Source: Pseudoflavonifractor gallinarum
Lineage (GTDB): Bacteria > Bacillota > Clostridia > Oscillospirales > Oscillospiraceae
Assembly: GCF_014982855.1 (NCBI RefSeq)
Contig: NZ_JADCKF010000007.1
Location: 124,001 to 188,000 of the forward strand
Reading direction: 5' to 3'
DNA length: 64,000 nucleotides
The notes under the pieces are model-generated. The model saw only the letters and a list, made by a program, of their open reading frames with translations, searched no databases and was not told the origin of the DNA. Positions 56,160-64,000 of this stretch are shown here, one piece after another (position 1 is the first letter of the stretch; each line of letters begins with the position of its first letter). The translations under genes were made by a program, and so were the position numbers.

Positions 56160-57797
56160 TTAAGCTTGTGTCTGTTGGATTGGTTTCTTCTTTTTATGAT
56201 TTGCAAGGCAGGAAAAGGCCGCCTTTGCAACCAGGTTTGTGGCCAGGATCAGCAGCGAGAGCACAAAGACCTCGTTGAACTTGTTGACATACTGGAGCTG
56301 CTTGATCTTGGTGGTCAGCACCATCGTGCGCGCACCGGCAATGAAAATCAGGGCGCTGATGGTCACCATGGAGTTGATGAAATAGTAGCTGAATACCTCG
56401 ATGAGGCTGGAGAGCGCATTGGGGGTGACCACCCGCAGGATGGTCTTGATCCAGCTGTCCCCCATGAGCATCGCAGTGGTCTCCCACCCGGCGTTCATCT
56501 TGGAGAGGGAATTTTTCATCATCAGGTAGGGGGTGGAGAAGTAGTGCACCACATTGCACAGGATCATGAGAAGCAGGGTGTTCTGCAGCTCAGTTCCCGA
56601 GAACAGGAAGAGGTAGGCCACGCCCAGGACCATGCCGGGGATGGCGTTGGTCACCAGTGCGATGCTCTCCACGGTGCGCTTATACCCCTGTGCCAGCGTG
56701 CTCCGCGCTGTGATGAGGGCCGCTCCGTAGGCCACTACCGTTCCCAGAAGGGCGGTAGCAAGGGCCATGAAGAGGGAGTGCTGGTATACGGTCAGCAGTT
56801 CGCTGTCGGCGAACACGGTCTGCACATGCTCCAGAGAAAATCCCGTCTTGTAGGGCCAGTCCTCCACCATGGGCACCACAAAGATGACCGCGAAGAGGGA
56901 GAGCATCAGGACCGACAAGACCGCTGTCACGGCCCCCCATCCGGCGTCGCGGGCCGGGTTGCGGCGCAGCTCCGCGGGGGAGATCCGGTTATACCGGATG
57001 TTGAAGCGCTCCAGGATCTGGAGGAGGCAGATACTTCCCACCGAGGGGATGAGCATGATGACGGCCACCACCGCGCCCCGGTTGAAGTCCGGGATGCCGC
57101 CCAGCATCTGATTGTAGAGCAGCGTGGCGATCACATCATATCCTCCGCCCACCGAGGCCGGGATACCGAAGTCGGTAAAGCTCAGGAAAAAGGCCTGGAT
57201 AAAGGCACCGGCCAGTGTGCCCAGCAGGGGGCGCACTACCGCAATCCAGAAGGTGGACATGGTCTGGTCTCCCATGACCTTGGAGACCACCAGCGTCTTT
57301 TTATCCACATATCCCATGGTATTGTGGATCAGCAGGAAGGCGGTGGGCACCGTATAGATCACATATCCCACCAGCAGTCCCCAGAAACCGTAGATATCAA
57401 AGAGCTGCCGTCCCAGCAGACGGGTCAGGAGTCCCTGCTTGCCAAAGGAGTAAATGATGGCAAAGCCATAGGTAATGGTGGGCAAGAACATGGGCAGTGT
57501 GGCGATGGCGCTGATGAGGCGCTTAGCCCACAGGGGCAGGGCCGTATAGTGTACCGCGTAGGCCAGCAGGAACGCGATGACCACCGCGATCACCGCCGCG
57601 GCGGAGGCCACGGCAAAGCTGTTGCCCAGGGCGGGAAGGAATCCCTTTTTGACCACAACGGAGGTGTAAAACTCCGTCGTAAGGCCGCCGTCCCACACCG
57701 ATTTTCCAAAGAGAAGGAGGAGCGGCGCTGCCAGAAACGCCGCAAAGAGCGCCACGATGGCCCAAAAGATCAGCTTAAGTTCGATGTTTTTGCGCAT
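56160..57797 (-). CDS. phnU: AEP-type ABC transporter permease (fused two-domain)
   Basis: 545-aa permease with two binding-protein-dependent transport domains in tandem, about 12 membrane helices. EAA-like loops occur near VVSKVMGDQTMSTFWIAVVRP and MNAGWETTAMLMGDSWIKTI. This fused form and length match the PhnU2 subfamily. 20 bp upstream of the binding-protein gene; starts six bases after the ATPase stop. Confidence 0.87.
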   Translation of the reverse strand: MRKNIELKLIFWAIVALFAAFLAAPLLLLFGKSVWDGGLTTEFYTSVVVKKGFLPALGNSFAVASAAAVIAVVIAFLLAYAVHYTALPLWAKRLISAIATLPMFLPTITYGFAIIYSFGKQGLLTRLLGRQLFDIYGFWGLLVGYVIYTVPTAFLLIHNTMGYVDKKTLVVSKVMGDQTMSTFWIAVVRPLLGTLAGAFIQAFFLSFTDFGIPASVGGGYDVIATLLYNQMLGGIPDFNRGAVVAVIMLIPSVGSICLLQILERFNIRYNRISPAELRRNPARDAGWGAVTAVLSVLMLSLFAVIFVVPMVEDWPYKTGFSLEHVQTVFADSELLTVYQHSLFMALATALLGTVVAYGAALITARSTLAQGYKRTVESIALVTNAIPGMVLGVAYLFLFSGTELQNTLLLMILCNVVHYFSTPYLMMKNSLSKMNAGWETTAMLMGDSWIKTILRVVTPNALSSLIEVFSYYFINSMVTISALIFIAGARTMVLTTKIKQLQYVNKFNEVFVLSLLILATNLVAKAAFSCLANHKKKKPIQQTQA

Positions 57798-57803
57798 TGT
57801 GTG

Positions 57804-58568
57804 TTACACAGCGGCAGCCACGCTCGGCCGGCCAAAGAGGGCATAGATATTGTCCCGCTTGATCTCCAGCTGATTGAGGATGAACTTGCGCACGAAGTCG
57901 TTTTTGGGCTGATGGACGATCTCCTCGGGTCTGGCATACTGGGAGATGGTTCCCTTATCAATGATCAGAACCCGGTCAGAGAGAGTCAGGGCCTCCTCGG
58001 GGTCGTGAGTCACGATGATGGTGGTGAGGTGATACTCCCGGGCAATGGTCTTGATCCGGTCCTTGATGGACTCTTTGATCACGCCGTCCAGGGCAGAGAG
58101 GGGCTCATCCAGCAGCAGAATGCGGGGCTTCATCACCATGGTGCGGGCCAGGGCCACACGCTGCTTCTGGCCACCGGAGAGCTGGTCCACCCGCTTGCTC
58201 AGATGGTCCCGCAGGCCCAGCAGGTCGATGAGCTCCTCCACCTCCTGCTGAGAGGTCAGGTGCGCGCGGTTTTTCAGGCCGTAGGTGATGTTCTTATAGA
58301 CATTCAGATTGGGGAAGAGGGCATAGTCCTGAAAGACGATGTTGAAGCCCCGCTTCTCCATGGGAGTGCGGGTCAGATCCTCGCCGTTGTAGCGGATCTC
58401 TCCGCTGTCGGCATCGGTCAGGCCCAGGATCAGATTGAGCAGCGTCGTCTTTCCACAGCCGGAAGGACCCAGAATAGACACGATCTCGCCATCCTCCACC
58501 CGGAGCGAAATATCATGCAGGACCGGAGTCCCGTCAAACGACTTACGGATGTGATTGAGTTCCAGCAT
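57804..58568 (-). CDS. phnT: AEP-type ABC transporter ATPase
   Basis: 254-aa ATPase. Walker A GPSGCGKTT, signature LSGGQKQRVALAR, Walker B ILLLDEPLSALD, H-loop TIIVTHDPEEAL. ATG at 58568 after AAAGGAAG; an in-frame upstream ATG at 58604 lacks a site. First gene of the importer operon. 58569-58879 contains no gene and presumably the operon promoter. Confidence 0.9.
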   Translation of the reverse strand: MLELNHIRKSFDGTPVLHDISLRVEDGEIVSILGPSGCGKTTLLNLILGLTDADSGEIRYNGEDLTRTPMEKRGFNIVFQDYALFPNLNVYKNITYGLKNRAHLTSQQEVEELIDLLGLRDHLSKRVDQLSGGQKQRVALARTMVMKPRILLLDEPLSALDGVIKESIKDRIKTIAREYHLTTIIVTHDPEEALTLSDRVLIIDKGTISQYARPEEIVHQPKNDFVRKFILNQLEIKRDNIYALFGRPSVAAAV

Positions 58569-58879
58569 ACTTGTCTTCCTTTCGCATCGTTTCTCCGTTT
58601 TCATCCGTAGAGTACTATACCAGTCCGGCCCCGTTTCCTTCCACCAGGCTCCCGTAAAGGACTGGCAAAGACTCCGTCAGTTTGCCCCCCTTCCGGGATA
58701 CCATCTCCTTACACACCGCTCCGTCGGTCTGTGCTTCCTCCATTCTTTTTGGAAAATTGGGCACGGTTTTCCCTTTCTTTTGCCCAGAATCCCCCTGCTT
58801 TTTGTTCCATGGATACCGCTGCCGGCACACGGTCCTGGTTTTACAAATCCTTGACGCTTCTCCCCTTTCCGCAGGAAGC

Positions 58880-58924
58880 AAAGACAAAGGAGGGGCATCC
58901 GCCGCTCACAGCGCCGGATGCCCC
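58880..58924 (-). terminator. Terminator after the SLH protein gene
   Basis: GGGGCATCCG (58892-58901) pairs with CGGATGCCCC (58915-58924); the minus strand continues T-rich. Confidence 0.8.
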
Positions 58925-58942
58925 GCACAAAAAATCCGTATA

Positions 58943-60049
58943 TCAGCGATCCAGCAGGCGCACCAGAATGGAGGCTGCCTCAGCGCGGGTCGCGCTGCCC
59001 TGGGGATCCAGGCGCGCGCCATCCTTTCCGCTGAGAATTCCAGCGCCCACAGCCCACTTCATGGCCTCCTCCGCCCACGGGGAGATCTGATCGCGGTCCA
59101 CAAAGGCACTCAGGTCTCCCGTAGAGGCCGGTGCATTGCCCCGATACTGCTCATAGCGATAGAGCATGACCGCCAGCTGCTCCCGGGTAATGGCCTGATC
59201 CGGCGCAAAACGGCCCTCTCCCACGCCGGAGACAATGTTCTCTGCCGCCGCCCAATTGACGGCGCTCTCATACCAGCTTCCTGCACTCACGTCCTGAAAG
59301 GCCGCCTGTGCTGCGGCAGGGGTCCCCTCCTGTCGGTGGAGCACGGTCACCAGCATGGCCCGGCTCAGGGCCATATCCGGGCTGAACGTGGTGGCTGACG
59401 TACCGCTGAACAGCCCCATCTCCACTGCGCGCAGCGCGGCGTCTTTGCCCCAGTGTCCCTCCAGGTCCGTAAAGACACCGGGATTCAGCGGGGTCTCCCC
59501 CTCGTCGATGTCCTCTTCTGGACGTTCACTCCCGCCGGAACCACCTGAGCCGCCGCTTCCGCCGCTGCTCTCTTCCCGCTCAATCTTTACCTGGAAGGGC
59601 GCCGAGCTGGTGTCCCCCGTCGTGGTGCCATCCTCATTCAGGGTAACCACATTGGACGTTCCAAGGGACAGCAGGGCATCCTCACTGCCTGTATAGGTAA
59701 AGGTCAGCCGCGCCACACTGTACTCCCCCTGGAAGGCATTGCTGGCGCCGTAAAATCCGAAATAGACCCGGCCGTCCCGCACCACCTCCGGAGTGTGGGA
59801 AGCCTCCCGGATGGCCTGATCCAGATAGTCCACCTGGGTGAGGGTCGTCTTCTCCGGCAGATCGATTCCAAACTCCGCTCCGGCAAAGGGCTTGTCCTCC
59901 TCCAGACGCAACTCCAGCGTAAAGGTATTGCTGTTCTCCCCCAGCGTAATCTTGTCGGTGGAAGTCGTGATGACCGCCGCCTGCGCTCCCGCCGTCAGAA
60001 GGACGCCGGACAGCAGCGCCGCACAGGCCTGTCTGCTCATATGGTTCAT
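58943..60049 (-). CDS. Secreted SLH-domain protein with cohesin-like domain
   Basis: 368 aa. Signal peptide (about 1-25), then a cohesin-like beta domain (ITLGENSNTFTLELRLEEDK ... LSLGTSNVVTLNEDG), a Ser/Gly linker and three S-layer-homology repeats (FTDLEGHWGKDAALRAVEMG; FQDVSAGSWYESAVNWAAAE; DQISPWAEEAMKWAVGAGIL). SLH repeats bind secondary cell-wall polymer. ATG at 60049, with another at 60040; AGGAG lies upstream. Probably displayed on the cell surface. Confidence 0.87.
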   Translation of the reverse strand: MNHMSRQACAALLSGVLLTAGAQAAVITTSTDKITLGENSNTFTLELRLEEDKPFAGAEFGIDLPEKTTLTQVDYLDQAIREASHTPEVVRDGRVYFGFYGASNAFQGEYSVARLTFTYTGSEDALLSLGTSNVVTLNEDGTTTGDTSSAPFQVKIEREESSGGSGGSGGSGGSERPEEDIDEGETPLNPGVFTDLEGHWGKDAALRAVEMGLFSGTSATTFSPDMALSRAMLVTVLHRQEGTPAAAQAAFQDVSAGSWYESAVNWAAAENIVSGVGEGRFAPDQAITREQLAVMLYRYEQYRGNAPASTGDLSAFVDRDQISPWAEEAMKWAVGAGILSGKDGARLDPQGSATRAEAASILVRLLDR

Positions 60050-60607
60050 ATTGTGAAATCCACTCCTGTTCTTACGGTATAACGGTGGTGTGGGCATGGC
60101 CCGACAGGACCTCCCTCCAGCCACCACTCTGTCGTCGGCCGGGAATCTTTCTCTTGCGTGTTACAGCCCGGCCCATTGGTTTCCGCACTTTCATTGTAAA
60201 TAGGTCATGTAAATACAACAACGCACCTCATGTGAAATCTGTGTAAATGCATGTTCCTGCTCCCAGTGCCTTTTCCGATCCATTCTCCGTCTTTTGTTGA
60301 CAGAAATCAGAGCTTTTCCCCCACTTTACCTGTCAAAAGCAGGATATGACTGCTTTTTTGGGGACTGCAGCTTCTGTAAACAAATCGTATCCTCTGCAAA
60401 AAATCGGGATATGTGCCCCATTTTCCGCTCTTTTCCCGGTCTTATCCTCTCTAGTTATACAGAGGTTTTATCCAAACTTTACACCCCTTGGATAGAACTT
60501 CTCTTGTCCACCCCTTATACTGGTAATCAACCAGAGCAGGCGCTTGTGAGTCCAATCGAATCGGAACGGCTTTATGCCCCATTCAACGGATAGAGAGGAG
60601 CCATCTT
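60050..60607. other. Long intergenic region
   Basis: Between divergent genes. AT-rich around 60190-60230 and 60470-60490, presumably holding promoters for both sides. I found no gene, terminator or clear repeat. Confidence 0.4.
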
Positions 60608-60802
60608 ATGCTTCCATGTCAGAACACTTGTCTCGCGTACACACCTGGCTGTCACAAAACCTGCAGCCGCTGGAAGGCCTTTCAGGAGCGGCAGTTCCTT
60701 CGCCGCCAGGCCCAGAAGGCATACCTGAAATATTATGGAGAACTGTGTACACTCCTCACCCGTCAATACCGCGGGATGGAGCCCCGCCATTCTCTTCGAT
60801 GA
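60608..60802 (+). CDS. Small cysteine-motif protein
   Basis: 64 aa: MLPCQNTCLAYTPGCHKTCS followed by a basic helix (RWKAFQERQFLRRQAQKAYL). The CxxxC...GCHxxC spacing with a basic helix recalls small proteins of Clostridia and their phages, probably zinc-binding. GAGAGGAG precedes the ATG by seven bases, which supports translation. Function unknown. 60803-60947 shows nothing further. Confidence 0.6.
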   Translation: MLPCQNTCLAYTPGCHKTCSRWKAFQERQFLRRQAQKAYLKYYGELCTLLTRQYRGMEPRHSLR

Positions 60803-60947
60803 CTACCAGCTCCTCCTCTTTTAGTCATAACCACTGGCTAAGCCTGTGCTTTCCCTCCCCAATGAAGGCAAGTGTTGAAACTGCCCTTTTTTCTCATGCC
60901 GACTCTTTGAATCTCTTCAACCCGGTGTCCTTCCCTTCTCCCATCTC

Positions 60948-60976
60948 TTGACAAAACAGATCCAGAGGTAGATACT
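60948..60976 (+). promoter_or_regulatory. Promoter of the stalk-domain gene
   Basis: TTGACA (60948-60953), 17-base spacer, GATACT (60971-60976), 74 bp before the start codon at 61050. Confidence 0.7.
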
Positions 60977-61049
60977 AAAGTTAAGATTTAGAAATTTTTT
61001 AAGCTTTTATGATCAGAATTCGATAAATAAAAATGGGAGGGCATCTGAT

Positions 61050-61765
61050 ATGAAAAAAATGGTTCGCAATCGTATTATCGCCGCCGCAGCTCTTTCCAGT
61101 CTGCTCTGCGGCGTCGCGCTGGCCTCCAGCGCGGTCACCACCAAAAAATCGAAGCCAACTACATGGGGATCCGTCTGGTCGTCGACGGCAAGGAAGTGAC
61201 TCCCAAGGATCCCAATGGCAACGTGGTGGAGCCCTTCGCCAGCAATGGCACCACCTATCTGCCCGTCCGCGCCGTGAGTGAGGCCCTGGGGAAAGAGGTC
61301 ACCTGGGACGGCGACACCGCTACCATCTATGTGGGCGAGGTCCCCGGTCAAACCGACAGCTGGATGAAGCTGCTGCCCCCCTATCAGGTAAACTCGTGGA
61401 GCAAGATCTTTGACGGCAGCAATTCCGAAAAGTACATGACCGTATCTGGAAAGGACATCACGGAGGGCGTCTTCCTTCAGGACAACAATGGAGAAGCGGC
61501 CTATTCTCTCTGGAATACAGATTTGAAATACAATACCATGACCTTTACGGTAGGCCATGTGGACGGAACATACGAGGATGACTCCACTCTGGAGGTCTAT
61601 CTGGACGGGGAGCTGAGTACCAGCTATGACCTCAAATGGGATGGTGCACCCCAAACGATCTCCCTTCCCTTGAATCGTGCCGCCAATGTGAAGCTCCTGC
61701 TCACGACATCCCCCGACTGGAATTCCAGAGCTGCATATGGCATCTATGATATTTCCTTCTCCTGA
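61050..61765 (+). pseudogene. Secreted stalk-domain (copper-amine-oxidase-N-like) protein with frameshift
   Basis: ATG at 61050 after GGGAGGG starts a signal peptide (MKKMVRNRIIAAAALSSLLC ...). At the A6 tract 61143-61148 the frame ends in a short wrong-frame tail. A -1 shift there, equal to one missing A, continues into a stalk domain (VVDGKEVTPKDPNGNVVEPF; TTYLPVRAVSEALGKEVTWD) and an NPCBM-like C-terminal domain to 61765. Either a pseudogene, a slippage-expressed gene or a sequence error. Roughly 238 aa if restored. Confidence 0.82.
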
Positions 61766-61776
61766 GCGCACAAAGA

Positions 61777-61815
61777 CATGCCCCGGCGGTCATCCAGACC
61801 GCCGGGGCATGTTCT
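61777..61815. terminator. Terminator after the stalk-domain gene
   Basis: 14-bp stem CATGCCCCGGCGGT with its complement, seven-base loop, then TTCTATTT. Confidence 0.88.
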
Positions 61816-61975
61816 ATTTGGACACTCACTCTGCCGCTGTACATCCCGAACCGCTTTCGGAAGCGTCTCATCTGTCACCTTGCGCACAGGGCACACAATC
61901 TCAATAAGGACAGAATCAAAATCACTGGCTGAGGCTAATCTTCCAGGGCCGGGCGCTTTCTATCGGTGTGTGCTC

Positions 61976-63046
61976 TTAGCTCTCTTCCGCGGTTTTCAGC
62001 ATATTCTCCGCCAGAATACCGTAGCCCTGGGTGGGATCGTTGACCAGTACATGGGTCACTGCTCCCACCAGCTTGCCATTCTGGATGATCGGGGAGCCGG
62101 ACATACCCTGTACGATGCCCCCTGTCTCCTTCAGAAGGGTCTCGTCCGTCACCTTGAGCATGAGGTCCCGGTGCTCTCCGCTGCTCTCCGGGTAGAGGCG
62201 CACAATCTCCACCTCATACTCCTTGATCTCCGTGCCCGCCACATTGGAGCGGATGGTGGCCTTTCCGGTGCGCACCTCGCTCCGCTGAGCCACCGGAATG
62301 GGCTCCATCCCTGTATCCAGCTCCGCGCCGGTCCAGGTGCCGAAAATGCCGCTGGAGGTGTTGGCATAGAGCTCTCCCAGGTCCTGCTCTACCTGGAAGG
62401 CCCCCCGAAGCTGGCCTGGGGCCCCCACGGCACCTTTCTGCACATCGCTCACTTCCGCAAACATAATGCTGCCCGACTGGAGCGGCATCAGCTTGGCGGT
62501 ATCCATGTCACTGATCCCATGGCCCAGCGCGCCAAAGACACCGGAGGTCGGGTCATAAAAGGTAATGGTCCCGATCCCCGCCATGGAGTCCCGGATCCAC
62601 GCCCCCAGCTTGTAGCTGCCGTCTGTGCTGCACTGGACCGCCTGGACCGTCATCTGGACCTCCTCTTCCCCCCGCTTGGCCCGGATGCTCATGGCCTCTC
62701 CTCCTGTCTCCTGGAGAATGGCCTGCACTTCTTCAATGGAGTCCACCTCTTCCTGATTCAGGTGGGTAATGATATCTCCTTCTTTTAGTCCGCAGGTCTT
62801 GGCCGGATTGGCTGTCCCTTTTTCCGTCTCGATATCGGCCAGTCCTACCACCATAACGCCGTCGGAAAACAGTTTGATCCCCACGGCACGGCCCATGGGG
62901 ATCACCGTTCGGCTCACCGTATGCCCCTGCGCTGCGGATGCCTGCACCGGCGTTGCCACAGCCAGCAGCGCCCCCAGGGACAGCATCATTGCCACCACCC
63001 GCAGCGCCAGTGCGCCCCACGGCTGCTTATTGGATTCTTCCCGCAC
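61976..63046 (-). CDS. spoIVB: SpoIVB serine peptidase
   Basis: 356-aa sporulation signalling protease made in the forespore, which triggers pro-SigK processing. N-terminal membrane segment (about 10-34), PDZ domain (TCGLKEGDIITHLNQEEV), and a C-terminal SA/clan peptidase with conserved FGALGHGISD and catalytic Ser in IVQGMSGSPIIQNGKLVGAV. The GTG at 63046 follows AAGGGGTG; another GTG at 63133 has no site. Confidence 0.94.
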   Translation of the reverse strand: MREESNKQPWGALALRVVAMMLSLGALLAVATPVQASAAQGHTVSRTVIPMGRAVGIKLFSDGVMVVGLADIETEKGTANPAKTCGLKEGDIITHLNQEEVDSIEEVQAILQETGGEAMSIRAKRGEEEVQMTVQAVQCSTDGSYKLGAWIRDSMAGIGTITFYDPTSGVFGALGHGISDMDTAKLMPLQSGSIMFAEVSDVQKGAVGAPGQLRGAFQVEQDLGELYANTSSGIFGTWTGAELDTGMEPIPVAQRSEVRTGKATIRSNVAGTEIKEYEVEIVRLYPESSGEHRDLMLKVTDETLLKETGGIVQGMSGSPIIQNGKLVGAVTHVLVNDPTQGYGILAENMLKTAEES

Positions 63047-63291
63047 AAAATCACCCCTTTTGATTTGATGTGTTTCATTCCGCAGATCCCATTGCGGAAC
63101 ACTCTTTAATATGGCTTCCACCTCGTGTTCCACACGCCGGCCGCTCTGCCAATGTCACACACCTTTGGCATGGAAGAATCTTCTCTTGTCCAAATGACGG
63201 GCTTTTCCCCTTTTCCTCCGCTCATTTTTTCCCATTTTGTCAGAAAATCACTTTTTTCCCCCAGTCACTTTTTATTTTTTTCTCACTTTGC

Positions 63292-63297
63292 TATAAT
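63292..63297 (+). promoter_or_regulatory. Extended -10 of the corrinoid protein gene
   Basis: TGC-TATAAT, 36 bp before the start codon; the -35 region is only T-rich. 63047-63291 shows no gene. Confidence 0.6.
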
Positions 63298-63332
63298 CAT
63301 ACACAACTTCTTCGAAAAGGATCTGATCGAAC

Positions 63333-63971
63333 ATGAGCACACTGAACGAACTCTCGCAAGCCATCCAAAAAGGTCGGACCAAATTAGTCCAGGAGCTGGT
63401 CCCCCGCGCTTTGGAAGAAGGACTCGCCCCCCGCGCCATTCTGGAGGATGGTCTGCTGGCCGGTATGGGAATCGTGGGCGAACAGTTTAAGGCCGGCACC
63501 ATGTTCGTGCCCCAGGTCCTGATGGCAGCCAAGGCCATGAATGCAGGCACTGCGCTGCTCAAGCCCCACCTGACTGGTGACCATGCGGCCCCGCTGGGCC
63601 GCGCCTGCCTGGGTACGGTAAAGGGCGATCTCCACGACATCGGCAAAAATCTGGTCCGCATGATGTTTGAGGGCCAGGGGATCGAGGTCATTGACCTGGG
63701 CGTGGATGTGGCCCCTGAGACCTTTATCCGGACTGCCATGGAGCAGAATTGTTCCATCATTGCATGCTCTTCCCTCCTCACCACCTCCATGCCCGCCATG
63801 GGTGAGGTGGTGGAGGCCGCCAAGGCCGCCGGCATCCGCGATCAGGTCAAGATCATGGTGGGCGGCGCCCCGGTCACCCAACGCTTCTGTGAGGATATCG
63901 GCGCTGATGCCTATACCGCCGACGCCGCCACTGCAGCTACCGTAGCTGCACAGTACCTCTCCGCACAGTAA
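63333..63971 (+). CDS. Corrinoid protein of a methyltransferase system
   Basis: 212 aa. N-terminal helical cap (MSTLNELSQAIQKGRTKLVQ), then a B12-binding domain with the cobalt-ligand motif DLHDIGKN and downstream SSLLTTSMPAMGEVV and GGAPVTQRF. It carries methyl groups between a substrate-specific methyltransferase and a second acceptor (MttC/MtbC-like). Neither partner methyltransferase is inside the window; one may follow at the right edge. Confidence 0.92.
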   Translation: MSTLNELSQAIQKGRTKLVQELVPRALEEGLAPRAILEDGLLAGMGIVGEQFKAGTMFVPQVLMAAKAMNAGTALLKPHLTGDHAAPLGRACLGTVKGDLHDIGKNLVRMMFEGQGIEVIDLGVDVAPETFIRTAMEQNCSIIACSSLLTTSMPAMGEVVEAAKAAGIRDQVKIMVGGAPVTQRFCEDIGADAYTADAATAATVAAQYLSAQ

Positions 63972-64000
63972 ACCGCAAAAATAGGCCGGTCCCCGGAAAA

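Overview
The window is a GC-rich chromosome segment from an endospore-forming member of the Clostridia. It carries spoIIAA-spoIIAB-sigF, spo0A and spoIVB together with S-layer-homology and copper-amine-oxidase-like stalk proteins. The gene content looks like an Oscillospiraceae gut commensal (Flavonifractor/Lawsonibacter-like); that placement is inferred from gene families only, since there is no rRNA in the window.

Layout. 1-27.4 kb is ordinary chromosome: a two-component system, ComEA-like and DacF-like proteins, the spoIIA operon, a small diguanylate cyclase, a valine T-box in front of a YcxB-like gene and valS, an EFR1 flavodoxin/ferredoxin, an ECF sigma/DUF4179 pair, lrgAB, a kdgT-amidohydrolase-pdxA cluster with a divergent PrpR-type sigma-54 activator, spo0A, ppk-ppx, and phnW-phnX for 2-aminoethylphosphonate (AEP) breakdown. 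55.1-58.6 kb holds the matching AEP-type ABC importer. 58.9-64 kb holds an SLH protein, a small Cys protein, a frameshifted stalk-domain gene, spoIVB and a corrinoid protein.

Between the importer and phnWX lies a nested insertion. An IS200/IS605 element sits there first. A ~26.9 kb conjugative element (27688-54594) has inserted inside its tnpA. The two tnpA halves are visible at 54594-54926 and 27583-27687, and joining them across one TA dinucleotide restores the reading frame. The conjugative element carries a large serine recombinase, relaxase and MobC, VirB4/VirB6/VirD4/PrgI-type transfer genes, a CD1108-type NlpC/P60 protein, two DNA methyltransferases, ArdA, a ParB-like protein, and an AT-rich cargo module (response regulator, kinase, lipoprotein). 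Inside it is a complete IS110-family element (about 49017-50626).

The most notable observations are these: (1) 14 copies of a ~25-bp palindrome confined to the conjugative element, several inside coding sequence; (2) an IS110 5' non-coding region in which all four guide segments of a bridge RNA can be matched to its own target and donor ends around a CT core, with a circle-junction promoter of exactly 17-bp spacing; (3) the ICE-in-IS200-in-phn-locus nesting with reconstructable attB and attP; (4) four element genes whose Shine-Dalgarno points at a CTG or ATC codon where homologues would have ATG; (5) a repeated operator-like box at a fixed distance from two -10 elements in the two-component cargo module.
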